64,000 nt of DNA. Origin: Helopsaltes ochotensis. Lineage: Eukaryota > Chordata > Aves > Passeriformes > Locustellidae. A program made the translations under genes and the position numbers. Of this stretch, positions 53,601-64,000 are shown in pieces. Position 1 is the first letter of the stretch. Each line of letters begins with the position of its first letter. The stretch is taken from NCBI GenBank assembly GCA_013400155.1, contig VXBM01000045.1:1979698-2043697 (forward strand), in the 5' to 3' direction. The notes beneath the pieces were generated by a model. It searched no databases and had not been told where the DNA came from. It was given only the letters and a program-made list of their open reading frames with translations.

Positions 53601-56600
53601 GTCAGGAAATTATTGAAAGTGAAATGCAGCAAACCTTAATTTTTGCTTTTGAGACCAGAGATCAGATTTCAGGTTTCTCTTATAAAACGAATGTGCCTGA
53701 AGCATGTTGTTGTAGTGGCTTTCATGTCAGTAAATGATAGTATTTTCAGAAGACCACAAAATATTGAGGGTACTGGAGGGAGGAGCCCTAGTTCACGTAA
53801 GATTTATTCCCAGTTAAGTGCCTCTTCCTGCTAGCTGCTCCTAGCTCTGTCCCCAGGCTGGGGCACAAACTGCATGTGAGTGGAATAGCTGTGCACCACA
53901 TCTTTTCTGCAAACACCTCCTGTAACCCACTGGCAGCTGCTGGAAGAGCTGGAGTAAAAGCTGCATCACCGCTGTGCTCAGGAAACCCTTGTTCCTTCTA
54001 GTGACCCCCATATTGCTCTTATTGTAGAATTGAGCCTACATTTCTGTTTTTCCTTTCATCTGAACTGTTTTAATCTTCTATTGCTGAAATAGGCTCTAGC
54101 TGAAACTGTATTTCTGTCTGGAATGCTGTTTAATTAGAATAAATGATCCAGTGTGTACGTAAGGTTATTTTTCTTTAATAAATCTTTTCTCCATGTGTAT
54201 ATTCAATGACAAAACTAATTAGGAATGACAAACATGTAATTCAATAGGTTAGAGGGAAAGATTTGTAATGCCTCTTGTACTGCTTTTCATAGCCAAATTG
54301 TGGACACTGTGGGTTCTTTGTTTGCTCTGTCACCTTGAAGTTCAGCTTACCAAATTTAGCTCGGCATTCTTGTGTTTTTCTAATTTGTGCTGTTGGCCAT
54401 CTCAGGGTTCTTATTTCAATTACATTTTTATCTCCCTGGTTCTTTTTTATTAAGTTACCCTCCTTATAAAAGTTAATTTTAATTAACTCTAGTAATAAAG
54501 AAGTTATGGAAGCTGTAACTGAGATATGGTAACATAAATTTTCACTAAAATGTACATTTAAAAGAAGAATGGAAAGTTTATTTCTTTTGCTATTTAATTA
54601 AGAGTTAAGAATCAGATGTGCAAGCTGAAGGGAAAAAATATAGCATGCTTAATAGAGTTGAAATGAAATATTCTGTACTCTCTTCGTAGGTTTTTGGTTG
54701 ACATGGTTTTTTTGGGTTTTTTTCTTCTTGCAAGTTATATAACTTTCCCCATTAGGTTTTTCCTCCTTTTCTGTCTGAAGTGATGCATCACACCTGCTTC
54801 TGAAGTTCAGGGACAGCTGTTTCTCATTTTATTCCTTTTAAGAAACAAATGTTGTTGTCATTGAAGTCAGTTGTGAAACTTGTAGCGACTTTCTGGTTTA
54901 GGTATAGGCTTTTGGGAGTCTCAACCTGGCAATATTAACATTTTCCTGGACCCTTCATTATTCCTGCAAACTGTAACACTCACTGCCTAGCTGTGACATA
55001 CTCTGACCCAGACACTCCTCTGTCTCTTCTGTACAGACTAAAGAGCTGTTCTTATTCACTATTTTAAAACATCTGTGTTCTTTTCCGTCTTCTCGCCACT
55101 CACCATGGGCGATGGTTCAGCTTTTTATGTAATACCCCTGATTTCCTTCTCTGTTCCCCCATATCAGACCCAGTTAATGAGGAGAATGACACTGGAGTTG
55201 TCACTGCTGACCCCCATTTTCTAGCAGACAGGCGTGGTGTCGTGCTGAATGAGCAGGAGCCCGGTGTGGTCCAAGATGCTCTTTCTGCTCTGAGAGCAGC
55301 ATTAGGCCAGCAGAGTTGCTTTGTCCTTGTGCCAGGGCTGAGAGTCTTCCCTCTCCTGGAGTTTCTTCAAGCCTTTCTTCCCTGTGCCAAGAGCACCTTT
55401 GTACATTCCTCTGCAAGTACAGTTCTTATGATGAGACCAAGATACCTTTCATGTTTGTGTCTAAGTTGGACCTACCTTAAAATCTCCTGAAGGTAATAAA
55501 TCAGTTCAGCTACCCCAGTAAATTTCTCTGGAGTGAAGCCAAGGGAAGGAATCAACATGGTTTATAAACTTTCAAAAGACATAGTAAGTAGTTTTTCCCT
55601 TAACTTGGTGATTTACTTCTATTCATCGTTAATAAGTTAATGTGGAGAAACATTGGGTTTGGTGCCAAAAATCATCAGGAACATAACCCAGAGCAATTTT
55701 TAAGGGCACAGCTTTTAAACAAGCTTCTGGAAGAAGCATTATTTGACAGCACAAAATGAAATAACCCAGTTTGTTATTTTAATCTCGTATCTCCACTTCT
55801 GGTGTTCTGTCTTGTGGATGATTTGCATTCAGCTGAGGCTTTGGCTGATGGCTTACCATAAATGGCTCAAAACCAGATTGTTCCACTTACATACAGCAAT
55901 TTTTGTGTGTAATTAGAATAAAGCCAGGCAACTTTCTGAAATACCTCTTTTCACCTGATTAAACTTGGAGTCATTGTTCCTGAAATAAAACAGTTGGCTT
56001 TTTAGATTCTGTGGGCTTTTTTCCTTTGTGAAAGATAGGAGTCACTGTCCTTTGGAAAAGGCATTTCTTGAACAAGAATGCTTCTTTTTTTTTTTTATTT
56101 AGATGAACTCTTATAGGTGGGAATTTGAAATTAACTGGTTTTGTATTTATATTTTTAAAATATTCAATCCCAAAATATGCTTTGAAGAGTAGTGATGGTC
56201 TTTGTAAAATGGGAAAAAAAAATTAGATTTTGCTGTTGCTCTACTTTGGTGACTAGGGAGAGACTTTGTAAGTTGTAATTATACAACTGATTTTTCATTG
56301 AAAACTGAATACCATGCTTGGACAATTTATCCTCTGAATGAAGATGGATTAGTAGCAACCTTGGTAATTGACTCAGAAGTTCAGCTGACGTTTGGGAAGA
56401 CTAAGCTAATGTATTCTGGGTGTATGCAGAGCAAGAAAGCCAGTTGCTTTTTGGAGTAGTTTACCCTTGTCAAATGAAAAGAACATGCAGCCAACTAACT
56501 CAACAACGCAGTCCCTGACGTGTGGCTCACAGCACAAGCACGGGAAGGATTATTAGAGGCTTTCCTCCCTGAGCCTTTCCCAGGCAAAGTGTCACTAGGG

Positions 56601-58547
56601 TATTACAGCCCCCCACCTCACACATGGAGAAAACACTTGTTGTTTTCACCATCTTGCAAGAGAGTCGTGGTGCTTTATTCTTTACCCGTTTGCCCCAAGA
56701 TGTGCTGCTTGCAGAAGGCCTCCAGACGGGTTAAGCACCACGGTCTGAGAAGCTGCAAATCTCTCTCACCTCATTACTATTGCAGAGGGAGATGTGGATG
56801 ATGGAGAGCAGACATAACTATCCTTTGAGTATGCTGTTTGAGAAATCTCCTTTTTTGGGCTAGGAGAGTGTCTTCTCCTGACCCAGCAGCATGAGTTAGT
56901 TAAAACTGAAAACCAGAACAGAACTTGTAAAATGGCTTCTACTGTCTGCTTGTTTTCCTACCACTCTGGTGGAGGCCTCACAACGAAGTTAGTGACAGCT
57001 GCTTGTGTGCCAACCCTCATTTATGGGTAAACTGGTCTGTGTAAGTTCTTAGAAGAGTCTTCAGAGCCCAACAGCTTGCTCTGGGGCTGTGTGAGCTTGC
57101 TCGTGGTGGCTGCAGGGTAGCAGTCCATGATTGGAGTGCTGAAAAAAGAATGTCAGAATAATTCATTTTCAGAAAATGCAAATTAATCCAAAGTAAATCA
57201 AGTTCATGGAACAGAAATCTAGGTAGCAGATAACTGATAGAAATTTCCTGTGGGATTCCCATTTCTGTGGGAGGTTGCTGTACATTATAGAAATAGAAAT
57301 GCTTTTTATTTTCCAAAAATGCACATAAAAAGAAGGTTGAAAACAGTTTAAAGAAAATAAGAAACATCTGTCTTCCTCCTCACCCTTTTTTGTGTAGGTT
57401 ATTAGTCACTTCCCTGCTAAAACAGATTGTCATATTTTACTCTTTCTTGTGTGTATGTGTAGGTTTAACATGGAAAAGCACGGGCCAACTGCAAGCCATT
57501 CTTGCAGTTTGATTTTTGTGTGTGTGATAGCATTTGGAGAGAAAAAATGAAGACAAGAAGCTTACTCTTTAAAGTTTATAACCAAACCCCGAATCTCCAA
57601 CTAGGTTACTTATGAGAGCTTTCTTCAGATTTCTTCTCCAGCTGTATTCTTATTGGCCATTTCAGCTGCAGTTAAATATTTCCCTTTAGCTGATGGTCAT
57701 CTTGGAACAGGCAGGGGATGTTACTGGAACAGGTCTGAAGGCAAAAGAGAAGAGCAATGAGACCATTCTACCCTGGGCAAGTTTCCAAAGGAAGTATTAC
57801 ACTCTTGGCTTTCATGCCCTGATATGTGAGACCTTGTGATTTGACTACTTGAAGTGGTAAAACTCCAAGTATGATTTGAAGTACAGTTGGTTTTGCATTG
57901 TGCAGCATGGACTGTCTGTGTTAGCTGTAAAGAGTATAATGCAGTGATATTATTTAGTGTCTAATTAGCATTTTCTCTCAAAGGGTTTTAACTGGACTAT
58001 CTCCAGCTGTCTCTTTACTTAGGTAAGTGTTACATCCACATTAACTTTTGAAACACAAATCTGCCTTGTGTGGGGTCAGGATTAGTTGAGCCCATAATCT
58101 CACTTATTATTTGGGAATCTGAGTCAGAAAGTTATTTATCCAAACACTTGTACCTGCTCCTCTTCAGGCATCAGAGTAGGTGCCTGGATCCTGGATCTTC
58201 TGTCCCCAACCCCTGTCCATGCTGCACGTTTGTTGTCACCTAAAGGCAGCTTCACTTCCCAGGGATATTGGAGCTTTACTATGCTTCGATGCCCTCTGCT
58301 GCTCCGTTAAAATACTGCTGTCTCCTTGCTATCCAAGGAACATGGACAATTTTGTTCTACACTTTTTTCTATAAATTAATTGGCCTGGTAATTCCCCTGG
58401 TGCAAAGTTGCTAGTAACAAGGATTAGAGTAAGGGACGTTTGCTGTACTGGAAGCTATTTTCTTTGAAGACATTTTTTCACTTCTGAAATTCTGACATGA
58501 TTCAGACTAAGATCATGGGGTTTTCTTGCTTTATGAAAAAGGTAGAT

Positions 58548-58562
58548 TATATATATATATAT
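58548..58562. repeat. (TA)n microsatellite
   Basis: About seven TA dinucleotides in a row. Short simple repeat. Confidence 0.9.
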
Positions 58563-61500
58563 GTATGTTCAAATAGTGTTTTTGCTGTTTTCTTAAGTTT
58601 CTGCCTATTAGGATCTAATATTCAAAAGTAGAGAGCCATTTCAGATTCCAGAAATCAGGAGGTATAAATTTTGATTTGGGAGCTTGAAGTCATCTATGAA
58701 TTGCATTTTAGATGCTTATTCTTTTCCTGTGGTTTTGTTGGGTTTTGTTTTGTGTTGTTATGTTCCTCTCCTTTCCTCTAAATTTTTCTGCTTTATACCG
58801 CTTAGTTTGGTAGATCCATCCTCTGGTTACTCCTGTTCTCTAGGAAGAAGCCTTAAGGCTTAAAACCTACACAATTTGCTGTATGGGGAGCCTGTTGTTG
58901 TTGCACGGTTCCAGCTGTAGTGATCTTTGTGTTAAAAATCTGTGGATTAAGATTCCTTCCTGAAGTTTCAGTTTCTCCAGTGGTTCTTTCTGGCTTTCAG
59001 GAACACCCATAATAAAATGCCACATTAGACTTGGTTTTCCATGTTATTAAAAAAGTCACAGAAGTTGAAAGGAAAAGTACTATTACGTGATGCTTATGAC
59101 CATATGTATATTTAATTAATCCAGTTTATCTTTGCCTCAAGCCAAGCAGTTGTTCTTTGTATTTTGTGTGAGAATTGTGTGCCCAGTGTCTCCTTTGAAT
59201 TTGTGCAATTTCAGCTTCCAATGACTGGTTTGTCCTACAATTCTTTCCTACAATTCATAGACATAAATAAATTTCTAGTAACTGTGATTTTCTCACGAGA
59301 AGATATTTGCAATATTGTAATCCTGTGTTCTCTCTGTTCATGAAGGTCCATAGGTAAGACATTGTCTTGTCCCTTAGGTCATTTTTATTATTATTTTTGG
59401 ACCTTCAGCTTTTCAAAAATTTATAAAAATACAACAACCAAAATTGTGGAGGGCTTTTCAAAATCAGTTTCACCATTTTTAAGTGCAGTTGTAATTATTT
59501 TCTTATTCCTACGGAGTGCTTTTTTTATTTATTAATTAGTAATTTTACCTACTTCCTAATTCCCTTTGTTGATTCCTTGACAAGAATTACTTGAAATCTG
59601 CCGCTCATTTCCATTTATTTTTCATATGAATTATCGATGATGTAAACCTCGATTTTAAAGCTATGTCTACCAGATGAAATGCTCTGCAAAAGTTTAACAG
59701 TTTTATAATTACCATTAAGCCTCCCAGGCACACCTGGTATCAGAGTGTGGTATCAGGTTTATTAGACAGGACTGCTTCTCTGTTGCTGTGCACAGCAAAA
59801 TTTTCTTGGTTCTCTGCTTATGTTCTTCTGTTTGTGAGAAGCACACGATTTCCCTTTATCTGTATGGAACCATTACCTTGGCACAGAAAGTGAAGGCAAT
59901 TTATAATTCTGTTTTTAAGATAGGCTGTCAGCAAATTCTGTCCTGACCACTCTTGAGAGTATCTTATACAAAAAAATAATTGTTCCTATATTGGTGATTG
60001 ATGTAGCAGAACTGATAAAAGTTACATTGTTTAAAAGTGTTTATAAATCACCCTGTCCATATGTTCATTTCCTGTAATCTGTCATTATGGTTTAAAACAT
60101 AATTGTGAGAGACACAAAACTGGCTTCGTAGCACTCAGGAATGAGGTTTGCTTCCATTTGGTCTACGTTGAAAGGTGGCTCAAAGGAAAAATTATAATCC
60201 TGGAATACCATGTATGTTACAACAGGATATCTTTGCTCTGTGGTTTTGAATTACTGAAGGGCGTAGTCCGTCTTTAGAGTTTTTCCCCTAGCATTGCTGG
60301 GATTTATGCAAAGTAACCGGGCCAGTGAAAGGGATTGCTTGGCAGAGAGGACCATGGTTTTTTAAATACAATTCTTTTTCTCACTTGGGAGGTTAGCATT
60401 ATGACGAGCTGGGTTTACAGTCAGTGTTGAGTGGGGATTTTGGTTCCGTCCGACAGAGATGGACTACTAGAGCACGGTGTGGTGTGATCACAGCACAGAG
60501 CTCTCTGCTCTCTTCCTGAAGATATTTCCCAGTTTCTCAGCTAGGCCCAGAAGCTGAATGAGGGAACAGTTATTGCAGCAAGAGTGAAATCTGAAGCACT
60601 CTGTTCATGCACAGGTTTTTGTATTGCAAGGGATGGAAAAACAGTTTTGGAAGGGCAGTCTAACTTTAGCTATCTTTTGGTTTGTCAAACTCAGCCAGGA
60701 GCATGATGAAGACACAGGTTTGCTCTGTTACGAAGTGCCCTTACTCCAGGGTCTTGCTAAAACAGGAGAACTGTTGAGCATAAACATTTTGTAAACTCTG
60801 TTTGTCCCTTGGGTACCCAACCCTGACTGGTGGCGATGTTATCGGCCTTCAAACTGTGCATGTTTTCTTCCAGTTAAAGGTTATTCCTTTAAAGAGGCAT
60901 AATAATGCACACAATATTGTCCTCTAAAGCTGCTATGCATTCTTCCAGAAGTATTAACTGTCTAACACCCTATCTATCTAATTTTTCTTGTCTTGTTAAG
61001 GAATCTATCCTTTGCCAGGTTCCATTTAGCTGTATGAGCCTCCTATCCTGCATAGTGGACAAGGACAATATTTGAATTAAGTATGGTAAAATCAGGAAAG
61101 TATTTTTTTTTTCTTTCTGCCTTCTTTTTTTAGTACTTTTCTGTTTTCTGGGTAAATTTTCAGCTCTCTCACTTTGTAGAAAGGGTTTGTACTGACTGAC
61201 TGAGGTCTTTTACTGACATCTGTGTCTGTTAAGTAAAACACTTCTTTATTGCAAACTTGTTTGTAAGGAGCAGATTTGAATGATTTCGTAACTATAAATG
61301 CAAAAAAATGTGTCATTTAAGAGACACAGGCAGATTGTCTCTACTGGGTGATTGATTTTAGTCAAGAGCTAAGGAGTATCTTGGACACTGAATTAGGATT
61401 TGGGGATATAATAAAAATTGTTAGCTATGCAATTGAAACGTATCCCTTAAGTCCAACTTGGGATATGCTTCTTTCTCTTGATTTGGAAAGAAATCACATA

Positions 61501-62632
61501 TTTGAATTATGTTTCTCAGTAAAGCAGGAAGAATAAATTCTATTACTGGTGTTATAAGAGGTCAGAACACATGGTCAACCCATTTTTCTTCTCAAACAGC
61601 AAATCAGTGCTTTGTTCCTGTTTTCCAACAGAGAATTAGCTGATTCAGGTGTTATGTTCATGCATTGTATCAAAATATGGTTGGTGTGATGGTACATTTC
61701 AGGCTCTTTGATTTGTCAATCCCTTTATTAGCATTTTATAGTTATAATTTCAGAAGAGATTTCCTTTAAAAACATGATCAGTTTTACTGTTAACTGAGGA
61801 ACTTTCTCTTACTTGGGAAAACTGTTGGTAGTGTCTAAACAGTTATATGCCAGCAAAATGCATTTTTGTATTTTCCCTGAGTGCATCTTTGACTTAGATT
61901 TGTTTTCACTTTGTGTGTGTGCAGACACACTTGAGATCTGCTTTTAATTACTGGATAGGATTTACAAATCAGAAATGCAAACACAAGCACACAGCTTTTT
62001 AATCATATGTAAGTCACCTTTCAAAACCTGTCAAGGAATCGTATTTTTAGAAGCCTATTATTTGTATAGACACAAGTAATGCAATAGCTCAGTCTTTGAG
62101 ATTATGAACACGCTTATGATGAGAATATACTTGGCATAAGTCAGGAGTATTATATAATAAGGAAACAATGTCTTTTTATACTTTTCTTCCAAAACATTCC
62201 CTAGTGAGAACTAGGCGAAAAAAACCCCATAGGATTGCCTATGAATAGATCCCCTTGCAACGTGATAACTTCAGCCAAACTACACAAAGTAGATTTAAAA
62301 TCCTTCTCGTGTTTTCATAGTTATGTTTTAAAACCCCTCTATTGACATCTAATATGAATTTTGATTGTGTAACTGTAAGACCCAGATCAACAATGTATAG
62401 ATGGTATTAAACTGTCCCTCTGGCATTGTGGATGCCTAAAAGGCAGGAGACCCGGCTGTCAAAAGCAATAAACTATTTAAATGACATAAAATAAAAGCAG
62501 TGGGACTAATCCAGATTTACCTGGTGCCCCAGAATGTACAGAAAAGCAGTGCTGAGGCTGAGGAAAATCTCTTTGGCTCAGTAGTGCTATAGATTTATGA
62601 TTGTGTACACCACAAATGTAAAGCCTAACTTA

Positions 62633-62677
62633 AGGTCAGGTCCTCTGTAAGGCAGCCTTCAGAAAGGTCAGTGACCT
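62633..62677. promoter_or_regulatory. Cluster of nuclear-receptor half-sites with a perfect IR-1
   Basis: AGGTCAGTGACCT at 62665-62677 is an exact inverted repeat of AGGTCA with one spacer base, the IR-1 arrangement bound by FXR-type receptor dimers. Another AGGTCA followed by GGTCCT lies 27 bases upstream (62633-62644). A perfect 12-base pair is unlikely at a given site but not negligible across 64 kb. Function is inferred only. Confidence 0.35.
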
Positions 62678-64000
62678 GCTGTAACAAGAGGTGTCAGAAG
62701 GACAGGGGAGGCCTGGCCCCTACAACAAGACAGGCTCAGAAAATAGATGAGTGGAAGGTGCTTACCCTCTTCACTCTTTTTGCTTCCCCTGGGACTTTTG
62801 TAGCTCTCCAGTATCACGCAGAGTACAGCCCAGTACTTTCTACATGTACAAATGCTGGCAACTGAGGTGAAGTAAAGTGAAGATGAATGTGGACGTAGCA
62901 GCTGTTGTCTGTGTTACTGATGTTTCCTAGTGTTTCATGAGTAGTTTCTAAAGAAAGCTGTTAATCCATGGTGGCCAAGAGAACGATAAAATATATTGGT
63001 ACAATAGGTGGTATTTATAGTGCAAATGAGGATTTGGGAGTTAAGTTAATGATCGACTTTGGGCAGGAACTGTTCATCAGCAAGCTTAAAAGCCCCAAAA
63101 GAGAAGTAGTTTTTGGGTGTGCAATATATCTGTTTTCAGACAGACCATCTGGGAATAGGTATATATAGCCAGCCTCCAGAAGACTTGATTCATCCAGGCT
63201 GCTTTTATATTAAATAAGAAACACAAAGTTGATTTGTGATAAAAGAGTAGAGCAAACCAGTAGTTAGATAATTTAAAGGATGCTGCTTAAAGTGGGAAAT
63301 ATATTGTGAGATAATATGTTTTGGAAGAGGCCTCCCTCTGGCAGGCCTAAACCAGGACACACATCCTGGGAAGAACAGAGAGCTGAGTGATGGACCTTGT
63401 CTCTGAGCCAAATATGAGACATTGCAAGGCCTATGGATTAAAAGAGTGGAGGCCTTTCTTTCTTTTTCTGTTCTGAATCCTGACTGCTTCTTCAGAGTAG
63501 GTGTACCTTAGCCCTTCTCCCCCAGCACAGTGTGTGGAACAGATCAAAGGGAGAACAGCTCTGGACACCGTGGTCTATATTTGGCTTCCAGGCAGGATCA
63601 AATCCAAGTGAACTGCTCCTGGTGGATATTTGTCTAGCTTGTTTTTAAATCTATTTTTTGACCAGGATAGCAAAACTCTCCAAACCCAGCATTTCCTTAT
63701 TGTTGTAGTTAGCTTCCCTTATTGTTTGTTTTTCTTATCTAGCTTCTGCTGTGGCTTTGAACATGCAAAGGGGAAAGGAGAATAAATCACAAGTCAAATT
63801 TACACTTTTACCATTACCTATTTATCATCTCTACAAAGGCTGAGAACCTTATTCTTTATTTTTCAACCCATGAGTTGCTGCTCAGATAAATTTTAATAGA
63901 GTTGAATGATGTGAGTGGAAAAACTATGGAATTTATAGATGTGGTGCATCAGTGATGAAAAAACACAGGTGCTGATCTGCCTTAGTGCTCAGTGAGATAA

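Larger units (their letters stand above)
29485..64000 (+). other. ADAMTSL3: Intron 3 of ADAMTSL3 (5' part, at least 34.5 kb)
   Basis: Begins with donor GTCAGT and runs off the window. I looked for coding sequence resembling the first TSP1 repeat (WxxWxxCSRTCGGG type) and did not find it. The interior is AT-rich with short unrecognised ORFs. Notable contents are a 19-bp tandem repeat (30954), a GC-rich islet (41785-42300), simple repeats (42363, 43585, 58548), G-runs (43838, 50631), an LTR-like piece (52546), an exon-like window (53403) and a nuclear-receptor-like site cluster (62633). The known 5' introns of ADAMTSL3 are long, consistent with this. Confidence 0.85.

Overview
The window looks like vertebrate nuclear DNA, most likely from a bird. 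It is AT-rich, CpG-poor outside one end, intron-dominated, and nearly free of SINE/LINE clutter. The few repeats I can recognise look like a CR1 LINE tail and solo-LTR-like pieces. The species call is an inference. There is one assembly gap (105 N at 21057-21161). No prokaryotic features, rRNA, tRNA or CRISPR were seen.

One gene is supported: the 5' part of ADAMTSL3 (punctin-2), on the + strand. Positions 1-170 are the downstream end of a CpG island, presumably the promoter/exon 1 region. A short coding exon (CDS 1159-1239; 27 codons, signal peptide) ends in phase 0 at a GTAGGT donor. Intron 2 follows and spans about 28.1 kb (1240-29364). The next coding exon (29365-29484; 40 codons) encodes the conserved ADAMTSL3 N-terminal segment containing GAYFLPEFALSPQG and LTYRYDDQ, and ends in phase 0 at a GTCAGT donor. 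The rest (29485-64000, at least 34.5 kb) is intron 3. I did not find the exon for the first thrombospondin type-1 repeat, so it should lie downstream. The window therefore encodes only the first 67 residues of a large secreted matrix protein.

All other long ORFs look like chance ORFs in intron. Points inside the introns worth a second look: three exon-like windows with plausible splice sites and open frames (7607-7795, 14520-14626, 53403-53600); an ungapped 249-bp direct duplication with an offset of exactly 1260 bp, carrying a CR1-like tail (27479-27727 and 28739-28987); two LTR-like pieces (about 25063-25282 and 52546-52850); a 19-bp tandem repeat made of small dyads (30954-31010); a GC-rich islet (41785-42300); and several perfect transcription-factor-like palindromes (TEAD pair, CArG box, nuclear receptor IR-1). 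I see no convincing new biological system. The exon-like windows and the local duplication are the best leads.
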